DNA of 64,000 bases from positions 1 through 64,000 of the forward strand of contig JAQFVV010006274.1 in the NCBI GenBank assembly GCA_028023455.1, written 5' to 3'. Under the pieces are notes generated by a model. The model worked only from the letters and a program-made list of their open reading frames with translations, was not told the DNA's origin and did no database searches. The position numbers and the translations under genes were made by a program. Positions within the stretch are counted from its first letter, which is position 1. Each line of letters starts with the position of its first letter. Source of the DNA: Epiperipatus broadwayi. Its lineage: Eukaryota; Onychophora; Udeonychophora; Euonychophora; Peripatidae. Of this stretch, positions 48,042-59,442 are shown one piece after another.

Positions 48042-51000
48042 CGCCTTCCCTTACACAATTAAAATTTTTATTTTACAATTAAATTTTTAATACTTAAGGA
48101 CTGCATTTCAAGCTGGGCATTTTAATTCTCTAGATGCATGGTTAGAGAGTTTACCTTTTTTATTTTTATAAATCCTTATTATCTGTACTATTTTCTAACC
48201 ATTTCCCCTTTATTTTTATTAAACAACATTCACCCAAGAAGTAGATTCATTTATATAGGGTTTCTTCTTTTTTCCTATCTTTTTTTTCTTCTTCCTTTGA
48301 TGGTTTTATTATAATGTGTCACTTTTGCAGATGGTGTATGTGTCCTCTTCTTTTACTGGACTCCTTTGTGAGCTACTTAAGTATGAGCATTCAGCATGGA
48401 TTACTCTTAAACTGGTTTAGTTTTCAGGTACCCCAAAGACTTTTTAATCACTTGATAGGATATACCTTCATCAAAGAAAATTAATACTTTTTTCATTGAT
48501 ATATATATATATACATATATATTAGATGTAAATTCCCTTTATCCTTACTTAACTCACCTATCCTTTTTTTTATCTCTTAGTTTATACATAAGTGTGATGT
48601 GGTAATCATATGGTTATTTTGATTGGCCAAAATAAGGATTCAAGATCCAAGCATTATAAGTACACCTGATCTCTTCTTTTACATGTACTCAGAATGCATT
48701 AGGAGCTGTCTGTTTTGTGATAGTATAAGGCCCTTCATACTGATGTAAAATTTCTGACATTTGTTTTCTTGAGGTGAGGAATCTTTATAAAAACCTGATC
48801 TCCTACTTTAAAGTTATGTGGATTTTCTTTTGCACTTTTATTCCTCTGATTACCTCTATTCATGATTTGCTCATAGCCTTTTATTCTATACTTTTCTGTA
48901 TCTATTTCAGAATATGCAACAGTGGGTTTGTATTTTATTGTTCTGCATATAGTGTCAGCATGTCATTGCATTATTACATTGCTTAATTGATCTATACCTA
49001 ATATTGTGTTGGTTGGCTGTAAGTTGTATCCCAGTGAACATATAGATGTCTTCCCTCATGCCTTGGTTGACTTTAAATATTTTCTTTCAGTGTCTGTGTC
49101 ATGGTTACTTATCTAACATGTACATACACTTATTCTCTTATGAGAAGTCTAGTGGGTTCATTTGTTTCAGAAAGTCCATTGATATCTATGTAATGATCAG
49201 TTGTTTCATATATATGTATATATTTATTCTCCATTTGGAGAATCATATTGGGATTCAATCATTGTCAAAGGTCCATTGTCACATTCCAAAGGTCGCAATC
49301 CTTCAAGTCCCTTCTTTTATAAGTGCTTCTCTTTTTAAGCACTTCCATTAACATGTTCAATGAATGCAAAGGGACCTTCGTATTGCACAACTTATGGAAA
49401 TGATAACCTTTTTGTTTCTTGGCTTGTATTATAGTTATCTCCATTATTATTTGATAACTTTTTGTACCTTGATCATCCATTTAGTTATGGAAATATCTTG
49501 AGTGCCATAATACACATTTAAGACTCTAAAATCTACCGATCTTATCTGTGCCTTTGGGATTTGCCATTTTAGTGTAACCATCTTTTGTAGCAGTCACTAG
49601 AGTTAGTAATATTCCAGTTTGATGACTGTCATTCAGTTCATTAACATTATGTCTAAAAAATATTTTAATTTTGTTTCAATGGTAGATATGAATGCGTAAG
49701 TATGATTTCAAATACATACCCAATTTATTTACCATCACATCACGTTCATTCACGTATTTTTGCCATGATGTCTGTAGACGATGCGATTGCCTTGATTCTC
49801 ACAGATTCATCATTTGAATCATCTTGGGAGCTTCATCTCATTTGACATTTGAGAGTATTATCTGATTGTTCTAATGCTTGAGATTCATAAATTAATTTGA
49901 ATTCTTTATTATCCACATGTAGGTTGATTGAGTGGTTTAAGCTCTCTGCTTGATCTTGTGGATGGAGTATATTAGCTGGATCAGTACTTGTGTAGTTGAT
50001 GTTTGAACATAGTATAATCCTCTATCTCGGACATTATTTGAAGTGGAAAGGTGGATTCTGGATAGGCATCACATGTCTTGTTGAGATCGCAAGCAGTAAT
50101 CTCCAGGTTGTTCCCTATTTCATTCTTTTTCTCATTATCAATCTGTATCTTTTGGTTTATCTCAGCTTGCATTTCAAGAGCTACTGTCTTAGGGTATAGC
50201 TAGGACTCAATACTTTTGAGTCTTCTGCTGATGGCTTCATCTAAGCTACTAATATGATGCTGTTCTATTTGTACTTTCTATTATCTTTTTTAAAACCTTT
50301 TTGTTATAGCTATGTATGCTTCATTTGAAAGCATTTTATCTTTCAATTGCTTTAGATTTTGATTCATGGTCTCATTAAGTTTTACCCTTGTTTCTAGTTC
50401 ATTATTCTGTTTTACCAAAAGTTGATCTACTTTAATGTGAATGTCTTGGATTTCCTCTTGAATCTTTTCCTGGTGTCTTTCTTGGTTTGCATGGGCTTCG
50501 TTCCTAAAGCTTCGTGATTTTGGTAGATCTCTTGAAACTTGAGTTCAAATTGATTGCTTATACTATAACTAAAGTCTTTGAAACATTTTTGACATTGTAA
50601 GTTTCTTTCATTCAACTCATTTCACTCACTGTGTTTCTTTTCAACATTCTTTAATTCTGAAGATAGTTGTCCCATATCCTTTGACATGATTTCAATATCC
50701 TTAATTTCTAATATATTAATTTTTATCTCATTTATATCTCTTTTTATACCTTCTTTCAGTGAAGTTATACTTTCTTTTAATTTTATCTCCATGTCATATC
50801 CATCAGTTCTGGTTACCATAGTAGCCTTCATACTATCAATCTTAGTATTCATCTTTGCCTCCATATACTAATATCTGTTTTCAAACTTGCTACCATATCA
50901 TTCTATTCTTTTTTTAAACTACTTGCATTGTCTCATTTGTACTTCTATTCCCATGATCATTTGGATCAGCTGGGCCATGTTCATCTCACTCCCTTGAACT

Positions 51001-51563
51001 TGCATCATTCTAGTTTCAGGTGCTTCTCAGATTTGTGATAACATCTGATATGCCTTGTGCAATTGTGTAGGGTGTTTGAGTTCTTCTACCAACCCCCCAG
51101 GAATCTGGATACACAAAGATCCTTGCTCACTACTAATATCATCTTCCACTTCACTATTGCTACTAATTAATGTTCTTTCAGAACTTTTTATTTCCATAAT
51201 CACTACTTTTCTTCCACTTCTAGTTATCATTCCTAATATTTTCTTTACTAGATGAATATAAAGTTAATTTCTTTTAAAGTTAAGTATATATCATAGGTTT
51301 TCATGCTGTTTTGAAGCATTTTATGTGTATAATTAACTTTTCTCTTTTTTATCGATTTTTATTATGCCTACTGTTTAACTTAAATTTTATTTGCCTAACT
51401 CACCTATTTTAGCTTTATTTATTAGTTTTTTATTTTGGTCTAAGGTTATTAAATCTGTATTCACTGCCTCATATGTAATTCCTTAATTACATACTTATTT
51501 CCAATTGGTTTGAGATCTATGATATTTACTCGTCATAATTGGATATACTAATTGTTCGCCAGG
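48042..51563 (-). pseudogene. element C interior: gag-like and integrase-tail remnants
   Basis: Minus-strand reading from the 5' side: a start-like MITRSGRKVVIMEIKSSE (51230 down), then lysine/glutamate-rich coiled-coil-like pieces (50864-50622, 50615-50427, 50172-49981), as in many Ty3/gypsy Gag proteins. At about 49010-48690 a frame reads RGNQRNKSAKENPHNFKVGD, then QVFIKI and, after a shift, EGPYTITKQ: the C-terminal GPY/F region of integrase. Protease, reverse transcriptase and RNase H are missing, so this was a non-autonomous or deleted element, now riddled with stops. Confidence 0.6.
51544..51561 (-). other. element C, candidate primer binding site
   Basis: The minus strand reads TGGCGAACAATTAG two bases past ...ATTATGCA. 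If this is the primer site, the 5' LTR would extend to 51564 and the left LTR has lost about 140 bp from its outer end. Plausible but not proven. Confidence 0.35.
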
Positions 51564-52059
51564 TGCATAATTACAATGGAGATTTCAGACTATAGAAGTT
51601 TGAAAATTTTATTTATTTATTTATTTACCAGTCTAATGACTGGACCTCCTTTGAAACTAAGTATGGGCAAGATGTATGTTCATACCCCTAAAGTATGGGT
51701 GCAAAATGTAACAGTCCAACCGATGATGTAGAAAGAGTTGCATCTGACTTCTCTCGGACCTTGGGTCTTCGGATAGGATGTTGGAGATAACACGATGAAG
51801 TATATGACCCATGATTGCACCTACTTTTAATAGACCAGTTTAATACTCATCAGTTAAACTCAAATGCAATTTGGGTCAGTTCATTCATACCTTAACCCCT
51901 CTTTCAGTTCCATTATTCCCAGAATTCAAACCCAGGGAGAATTCAAATTTGACTCTCTTAAGAGAGATGCACCAATGCCAGCTGATGACTAGTGTACTTC
52001 TATATAGGTTTCAATTAATATGATGAGACTAATAATCAACCAACAAAATTTCAATTAAC

Positions 52060-52455
52060 ATCACATGATCACCATGTCTTATGCTTGCTCTTAACTGTTA
52101 TTAAAACAGGCAACTCTATATATACATATTGCCACTCAGTGCAAGCCAGAGTAGTCAATGGATACCAGAAGGCTTGTGCATAAAATTCCCATCTACTGCC
52201 TACTCATCCAATATCCCCAGACTAGTTTCTGGCTTGTGGTCTTTGTCAGTGAGGAGGCTTGGATCTGAGAGCACTACACCTAGATCTTAGGATCTAATGC
52301 AACTCTCCAACAGCCATTTTTTATCTCTAATAACTACTAAAGTGAGACAAATTGAAAACAATATTTTCAATCCAAGCTCATTATCTTATATAGGTCTGAA
52401 CTCAATTCAGTGCCTATACATTTTGGTGTCTTTGGTTCTTTAATAACTATGTGTG
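52060..52455 (-). repeat. family P copy inserted in the element C LTR
   Basis: Reversed relative to the copy at 28126. It starts CATCACATGATCACCAT, includes GCAAGCCAGAGTAGTCAATG and CCCAGACTAGTTTCTGG, and ends AAAGACACC-complement words near 52430. The left LTR (near 43620) lacks it, so it inserted after the LTRs were formed. Confidence 0.75.
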
Positions 52456-53221
52456 TGTACATTTGTGGCTATAGATTAATGAGCAAATACAAAATCGATT
52501 TAATAAGTTAGCGACCGAATTGAAATTAATGAATTCACTGGAATAAACAAGAATTATAAGCTTGAAGTATTTCAACAATATATACAAAAGAAAAAAAATT
52601 ATAATATTGGAATCAGTAATAAATTATTCATAACAAATAAAAATCTTCCACCATTCTTTTTAAAAAATATATAGTCAATACATATCATTCATTAATCAAT
52701 AAATCTTCACCATAATCTTTTTAAAAACTTTTATTTTCATCATATATATTTAAAATCCTTTCAAATTCTTCATATTCCAACGTTTCGATTGTTTTTAATT
52801 ACAATCATTTTCAAGGCAAAACTACAAAATACACAGAAATAATTGAATAAATAAATATACAAATACATCTTATAACTCTACATAAATACCAAAAATTGTA
52901 TTATAATAATTTAAAAATAAATAATCATACAAATTATACCATTAAATAATACATTTACATTCTATTATCTTATCCAATTTTTTAAAATAACTCCTATTAC
53001 AAATCAATACTATAAACAATAATAAAAATAACCAATAAAACAATTTAAACATTACCTATAAACTTCTATTTTATTTATATCACATTATATTTTATTTTTT
53101 ACCAATTCCATTTTACCAATTCCATTCCAAATAAATACCTTAAATCATTTAAATATACCCTTATTTAAATACTTTCATAGTACTTTTAAACACATTGTTT
53201 AATACATTCCTTTTAACACCT

Positions 53222-53545
53222 CTATATACCATTTATTTTATTTAACACTGGATTTAATTTTTTTATATAATTACATTCTTTAATTATTCTTTCTTTATAA
53301 TTCCTAACCTTTTCTATCATTTTAATGCTAAAATTCCTATGGCTATATTTTTCTCTATGAATAAAAACACTAGAATTCTTATCTTTTAAATGTTGTTTAA
53401 ATCTAGTTCTTAATGTATTCTTAGTTGTTCCCACATATGATACATTATTTCCTTCTTTTTTACAATTTTCACAGACAATAATATATATCCCATTCATTTT
53501 ATCTAGTTCACTCTTTATACCATTATTATTTATTAAATTCCCCAA
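53222..53545 (-). pseudogene. Penelope-like GIY-YIG endonuclease, split off by a frameshift
   Basis: The open frame, read from 53545, contains NGIYIIVCENC, SYVGTTKNTLRTRFKQH and a conserved tail ending KLNPVLNKINGI. GIY and YVG with the following arginine and histidine are the GIY-YIG nuclease signature; in this family the domain is the C-terminal part of the RT protein and nicks target DNA. Here it starts at an internal Met after the frameshift, so as read it is not joined to the RT. Confidence 0.85.
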
Positions 53546-53546
53546 A

Positions 53547-55865
53547 CTACATTTTTTTCTTATATACAGGTTTAACTAATAAATCAATCTTATATTTATA
53601 TTTTAAATTAATATTTTTCATAATTTTTTTAATTTCTTTAAAAACCTCTTTTGATACATTATAACTATTATAAATTACTTTATTATCTATATTATGACTA
53701 ATATTTTTATTATAATTATTTTTTCCTATTATATAATGATTATTACAATTTTTCCTTATTATTTTACTAATATTTTTCTTATTAAATAAATTATAAATAA
53801 TTTTTTCCGGATATTCATTCTTTAAAAATTCTATTTTAATTTTATTTAATTCATTATTCAAACCTACATTATTAGAACACAAATTAACTGCTCTATTAAT
53901 TCTATTATTTATAATATTAATCTTATGCTCATATTCAAAATCTGAATACCAATTACTAAGCAACCCATGAAAAGTATTTTTTCTAAATACTACTGTGTCA
54001 ATTTTTGTAAATCCATTATCATAATATTTTTTTATATTTACATCCATGTAATTAATCATATTATTATCTTCTTTTTGTATAGTAAATTTAATATTATCTT
54101 CAATTGAATTAATATATCTACAGAAATTCACTCCTTTACTATTATTTCCATTAAAAATAAGAAAATAATCATCTATATATCTTACCCACCAAATAGCTTT
54201 AAATTTAGTCTCTTCAAAATATAAATTTTCAAAATTGCTCATATATAAATTAGCCATTAAACCACTAAGACTATTCCCCATGCTTAAACCACTATTTTGT
54301 TTGTAAAAATTATCTTTGTATTTAAAAACAATGTCTTTACAACATGCATCAAAAATTTTAATTAGTAAACTATATTCAATGTTAAAACTTTTCTCTCTAT
54401 CTTCACTATACATTTTTAATATTATATCTAAAGCTCTTTCTGGTTCAATATTGGTATACATACTTTCAATATCTAATTTAATAAAATATATATTCTTATA
54501 TTTATTACTTGTATTTAAAAACTCATTTAATTTAATCACAAATTCCTTAGAATTTTTAACATTATGATAACTCTCATTATATCCATATTTTTTAAAAATC
54601 TTATTATATAACCATTTTGACAAACTATCATAATATGCTTCAACTCCACTAATAATAGGTCTCAATGGTATATCTATTTTATGTACCTTAGGTATGCCAT
54701 AAATAAAGGCATCTTTATAATCCATTTTTTTAAAACTCATCATATCTATATTACCAATATAGTTCATATTATATAAAACAGTAACTATTTCATTAATACT
54801 TTTTATTTTATCAAAATACTCCCTTTTATTAATTTTTTTAAAATAATTACCCTCTAATAATTTATTCATTTTTATATCATATTCATATTTTTCCATAATA
54901 ATCATACTAGTTGTTTTATCACCTCTTAAAAATACCAAGTTTTTATATTTACACTTAATACTATTAATTAAATTCCATTCCCTTAAATAATCATATTTAT
55001 AATTAATTATACCATTTTTTAAATTATATATCAAACAATCCATTTTATATTTAAATTCCTGCAACATTAATTCTTTATTACCAACTAAAACATTTTCATC
55101 ACTTTTATTATCATTATACTTATATTCTTTCTTTATTTTATCTAACAACAAAGAATTTTTTGACTCTATTTCAAAAATATTTCTATCATTATTAATATAC
55201 CTATTTGGAACATATTTTAACCCTTTTTCTAACAATTTCATTTCCTCATAATTAAACTCTACTTTTGTTAAATTAATAATAAAATTATCTTTATTAATCT
55301 TTTTACCACATATAATTTCTTTATTATAATTTTTATCTTTATTCTTTATATCATATTTCACCCTTATATTTCTATCATTAATTAAATTATATATTTTTTT
55401 ATCATGCCTATTTTTAATATTCTTCTTATAATTATTAACTTTATAAACAAAACAATATTTCAATATATTATCTTCTTCCAAAGTAATGATCCTCTTTAAT
55501 ATATTATAAATATTTCTAACCTTATCAATAAATATCTTTTTTTCTTTATATAATATTTTAACATATTTCTTCATCAATTTCCTTTGTAAAATTACCATAT
55601 ATTTATCATTAAACATATTTTTAAACACGCTAAATCTAATAAATCTGGGAATAACATTATTACTATAACAATTTTTTATAAAATTAATATCAAATTGCCT
55701 CTTAACAATTTTCAATTTCCATTTTATCCATTCATTACAAACTTTTATTATATATTTTACCTCTTTAACATTATTAACAACCATTTTTATTCTATTAACA
55801 AACCTTCTAAAATTCCATTCTTTATAATTTTCCATTTTTAACAACAACTCTAATATACAACTCAT
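53547..55865 (-). CDS. Penelope-like reverse transcriptase (772 aa open frame)
   Basis: It starts MSCILELLLKMENYKEW at 55865. It has a long lysine/asparagine-rich N-terminal part, then YGIPKVHK (Tyr about residue 389) with LRPIISG, then GLSMGNSLSGLMANLYMSN, and the catalytic WVRYIDDYF (Asp residues 565-566, codons 54173-54168). These blocks are the Penelope family versions of RT motifs, related to telomerase. The YSDFEYEHKINIINNRI region follows. The enzyme would copy element RNA at a nicked target. The frame stops after KPVYKKKM because of one extra A in an A7 run near 53550; the endonuclease continues in another frame. Very AT-biased codon use. Confidence 0.9.
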   Translation of the reverse strand: MSCILELLLKMENYKEWNFRRFVNRIKMVVNNVKEVKYIIKVCNEWIKWKLKIVKRQFDINFIKNCYSNNVIPRFIRFSVFKNMFNDKYMVILQRKLMKKYVKILYKEKKIFIDKVRNIYNILKRIITLEEDNILKYCFVYKVNNYKKNIKNRHDKKIYNLINDRNIRVKYDIKNKDKNYNKEIICGKKINKDNFIINLTKVEFNYEEMKLLEKGLKYVPNRYINNDRNIFEIESKNSLLLDKIKKEYKYNDNKSDENVLVGNKELMLQEFKYKMDCLIYNLKNGIINYKYDYLREWNLINSIKCKYKNLVFLRGDKTTSMIIMEKYEYDIKMNKLLEGNYFKKINKREYFDKIKSINEIVTVLYNMNYIGNIDMMSFKKMDYKDAFIYGIPKVHKIDIPLRPIISGVEAYYDSLSKWLYNKIFKKYGYNESYHNVKNSKEFVIKLNEFLNTSNKYKNIYFIKLDIESMYTNIEPERALDIILKMYSEDREKSFNIEYSLLIKIFDACCKDIVFKYKDNFYKQNSGLSMGNSLSGLMANLYMSNFENLYFEETKFKAIWWVRYIDDYFLIFNGNNSKGVNFCRYINSIEDNIKFTIQKEDNNMINYMDVNIKKYYDNGFTKIDTVVFRKNTFHGLLSNWYSDFEYEHKINIINNRINRAVNLCSNNVGLNNELNKIKIEFLKNEYPEKIIYNLFNKKNISKIIRKNCNNHYIIGKNNYNKNISHNIDNKVIYNSYNVSKEVFKEIKKIMKNINLKYKYKIDLLVKPVYKKKM

Positions 55866-56360
55866 AACATATGCAACAAATAATAATTATATCATAATCT
55901 CCATATACTATTTATAAAATATATCCCAACATAATAATTTAATACAATATAATCTAATATCAACCAAATATATAATATCACTAGACAATCTTCTATTATT
56001 TTTTTATAAACATACAATCATACGATTCTTTTTCACGAATTCAAAAATAAAATTTATAACATAAACAATCCTCATTAAACGTCCTTCTTTCTATACAATA
56101 AAAAACATATCATATAAAATAATTTATATATCATTAAATAAAATTAAAATAGAATTTTTAAAGAATGAATATCCGGAAAAAATTATTTATAATTTATTTA
56201 ATAAGAAAAATATTAGTAAAATAATAAGGAAAAATTGTAATAATCATTATATAATAGGAAAAAATAATTATAATAAAAATATTAGTCATAATATAGATAA
56301 TAAAGTAATTTATAATAGTTATAATGTATCAAAAGAGGTTTTTAAAGAAATTAAAAAATT

Positions 56361-56759
56361 ATGAAAAATATTAATTTAAAATATAAATATAAGATTGATT
56401 TATTAGTTAAACCTGTATATAAGAAAAAATGTAGTTTGGGGAATTTAATAAATAATAATGGTATAAAGTGTGAACTAGATAAAATGAATGGGATATATAT
56501 TATTGTCTGTGAAAATTGTAAAAAAGAAGGAAATAATGTATCATATGTGAGAACAACTAAGAATACATTAAGAACTAGATTTAAACAACATTTAAAAGAT
56601 AAGAATTCTAGTGTTTTTATTCATAGAGAAAAATATAGCCATAGGAATTTTAGCATTAAAATGATAGAAAAGGTTAGGAATTATAAAGAAAGAATAATTA
56701 AAGAATGTAATTATATAAAAAAATTAAATCCAGTGTTAAATAAAATAAATGGTATATAG
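56361..56759 (+). pseudogene. GIY-YIG endonuclease piece in the truncated Penelope copy
   Basis: A 132-residue frame from RT tail through endonuclease. Where the minus copy is broken, this one reads through (KPVYKKKCSLGNLINNN). It has its own one-base shift upstream, an A6 run where the minus copy has A7 (near 56353-56358), so the RT tail is cut just before residue 1. The signature YVG is changed to YVR, which probably weakens the nuclease. Confidence 0.8.
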
Positions 56760-57160
56760 AGGTGTTAAAAGGAATGTATTAAACAATGTGTTTAAAAGTA
56801 CTATGAAAGTATTTAAATAAGGGTATATTTAAATGATTTAAGGTATTTATTTGGAATGGAATTGGTAAAATGGCATTGGTAAAAAATAAAATATAATGTG
56901 ATATAAATAAAATAGAAGTTTATAGGTAATGTTTAAATTGTTTTATTGGTTATTTTTATTATTGTTTATAGTATTGATTTGTAATAGGAGTTATTTTAAA
57001 AAATTGGATAAGATAATAGAATGTAAATGTATTATTTAATGGTATAATTTGTATGATTATTTATTTTTAAATTATTATAATACAATTTTTGGTATTTATG
57101 TAGAGTTATAAGATGTATTTGTATATTTATTTATTCAATTATTTCTGTGTATTTTGTAGT

Positions 57161-57206
57161 TTTGCCTTGAAAATGATTGTAATTAAAAACAATGAAACGT
57201 TGGAAT
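57161..57206 (+). other. Penelope 3' tail hairpin motif
   Basis: TTGCCTTGAAAATGATTG, loop TAATTAAAAA, then CAAT(C)GAAACGTTGG. The minus copy at 52778-52822 has the complete stem GATTG/CAATC followed by GAAACG; the plus copy has lost the C. The same layout (5-bp stem then GAAAC) recurs at 30013-30047 and, degenerate, at 19539-19582. Confidence 0.55.
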
Positions 57207-58893
57207 ATGAAGAATTTGAAAGGATTTTAAATATATATGATGAAAATAAAAGTTTTTAAAAAGATTATGGTGAAGATTTATTGATTAATGAATAATAAAT
57301 TATTGTATCCTTAATGTAACAAGTTTATATCACCATACCCATAATCCCTAGATAGAAATCCATGTTGATGACACCAATTATCTACAGTATTCAAACAACT
57401 ATAAATAAATATTGATTCATCATAAATGTAAGTCTAAATAACGAATTTATATTTTTACATTGTCATATCTATTTCTATCATAGTTTTTATATTTTGGTCA
57501 GTATTTGACTTCCTCATGACCTCTTCCTAAATGTATGTACAATTTATCATATGATAGTAAAAGTCATTCAGCAAAGGGGTTAATCATTTATACAGAATAA
57601 CATATGACTTGTTAATATAACAAACAAGATAAATGTTTTAATAAAGTATCATCTATGATTGGAGAAAGGTTAATATAGATTTTATTTACAAAAGAACCTT
57701 TTAACTAAAATTAACCATCCTCCTCTTGTTTTCAACTTCTACTTGAAATGACCTTCCAATTTATAAAAAAAAAAATATTTACAAGAGTTAAAAATTCAAA
57801 TTACATAAAGATTTTATAATCCCTTTAAATCAATTTAGTTAAAATTTGTGAGTTGGGAAAAGTCCTTCATATGTATAATTCATGCTTTACAAATGATTAT
57901 CCTTGAACAAGGCATAGATTATCTGCTGGCATCTGTTGTGTATTTGAAACAGTTATGTCTTGGTTGGCACTCATTCTTTCTATAAATTCATCATTAAGCA
58001 TTCCATATGAAGCAAAAAATGTTCCTTTGCCATTTCAAGAATGGATAAAGAAAAATATCACGCTTCCATGGCATGGAAAACAACAATCCACCTATGACAT
58101 TGTCATTTTAGCTAGAAAACATTTTATAGTGACTAATTATATATATTATTTTTAAATCAGCCACAGTTGCCATTGCATGAATCTTATAAATGATGATTAT
58201 TTAAAATTTTACTTTGGATATTGGTGATCTTTAATGTTCTTCAATTTATGTTAGACTAGAATAGATAATTATTTGATACAATATATATATAATGAGTTTC
58301 TGACTTTATTTACTCAGACAAAATTATTCTATTTCACTTCAAAAACTTTTTACTTATTGCAGTCATATAATTATATGTCTGAAAACAGCAATTTTCTGCA
58401 ACAGATCCATTTTCTCTCATATTCTAAAAACGTTTTTTGCTTTTTTTTAATCTTGTCTTTTTTAGCGCAAAAGTAATTCACAAAGATCATGCAAGTAAAA
58501 ATGATTTCTATTTATAGATCTCTCATAATTCCTATTAACGTATCCAAATCTTCATTTGCTTTTTGTTGCCATAATTGTTCATTGTGGATATCATAATAAT
58601 CGATTTAAAAGTCATGTAGTAAAATATTCTATTCTCATACTAGTTTGTATAAAGATTGCTTTGACATTTATTAGTTTCATTACTTAACAATTGTCAGTCC
58701 CTGTCATTTTGTTATTTGGTTTAGTAACGGATGACAATAGAGACAAATACATTATTAACATATACTTATATTATTTATGTATTAATTAAAATTTATTATT
58801 TAAGCTAATTTTAATATTTGAGATGGATACAATTAGTGTTATAAGTAGTTATGGATTGATTTGGTCAGGCTTGTAAGCTGTCCTCATAATACA

Positions 58894-59442
58894 GTAAGAT
58901 GTAAAATGACTTCTTAGACAAAGAAGTTTTTGTACATAGTCTACATGTCTAGACAATCTGTTAGCAAGTTAAACATTACATCTCTAAAATTTATAAATCA
59001 CAGTGAAATCTTAATTCATACTTCCTACTATCAAATTGTTCTCCCTGTACTGATTTCAGTTTTAATAAATGCAGTTTTGCCAATTCCAATATTCTACTTG
59101 TATATTTTTGCCATAAAAATCAAAATAGAATCCTTATCACTTTAATCATCTTTAGTTTTGGTTCTTCCATTCCATACAATTTACTCAGATTCTTTTTTAA
59201 TATTCTAAATTGAAAAAAATGATCCCCATCTCATAAGCCACATACAATCAAAAATCTTTATTCCATTTTTGCCTTTTTCTTTAGTGTTTAAAATGCTTGT
59301 TCTTGCTCAAAATGATAATAAAAATTCCTTTAGTTTTATCATATACTTTTATATTATGTATATATATATAATTACGAATAAAATGTAATGTCTGTTATAG
59401 AATAATTATTATAATAAAAATAATGAATTATCATGATGGTAA
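58894..59442. other. intergenic AT-rich DNA
   Basis: Nothing recognisable. It lies between element C and the palindrome. Confidence 0.45.

Larger units (their letters stand above)
52629..57292 (-). mobile_element. Penelope-like element, long copy facing a truncated copy
   Basis: A 4664-bp insertion flanked by the 12-bp word TAATAAATTATT (52617-52628 and 57293-57304). The left LTR of element C lacks the insertion. A minus-strand copy (about 56132 down to 52629) carries reverse transcriptase and GIY-YIG endonuclease. A plus-strand copy truncated at its 5' end (56133-57292) repeats the last 1.16 kb in reverse. Facing, partly truncated copies inside one target duplication are characteristic of Penelope-like elements. 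A 60-bp extra tail at 52629-52688 imperfectly repeats the preceding end. Confidence 0.88.
56133..57292 (+). mobile_element. 5'-truncated Penelope-like copy, plus strand
   Basis: Reverse complement of about 52688-53850, starting at ATTAAATAAAATTAAAATAG and ending GATTATGGTG...TTAATGAA just before the target duplication. Nearly identical to the minus copy, with a few substitutions and single-base indels. No reverse transcriptase core. Confidence 0.88.
43281..58893 (-). mobile_element. old LTR retrotransposon C, minus strand, heavily nested
   Basis: Two long direct repeats (43281-48041 and 51707-58893) start TGTAACRRTCCAACCGATGA and end near GGTCAGGCTTG..AAGCTG.CCTCA. They bracket a decayed interior with gag-like and integrase-like reading on the minus strand. 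Next to the inner end of the left repeat the minus strand has AAGGGAAGGCG, a purine tract, then TGTTGTGAGG, the expected 3' LTR start. With later insertions removed, both repeats are about 2.1-2.3 kb. The outer target duplication cannot be read with certainty. Confidence 0.7.
51707..58893 (-). repeat. element C, 5' LTR, interrupted twice
   Basis: It carries a family P copy (52060-52455) and the Penelope-like insertion (52629-57292). The remaining sequence aligns to the left LTR in order: CGGACCTTGGGTCTTC near the start, ATAAGTAGTTATGGA near the end. It may begin at 51564. Confidence 0.72.

Noticed and set aside
54316-54567. 83-codon plus frame
   Set aside because: Shadow of the Penelope reverse transcriptase on the other strand.
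43281-58893. Simple segmental duplication of a host locus
   Set aside because: The interior encodes integrase and gag remnants, a purine tract lies at the correct border, and the repeat ends look like LTR ends.
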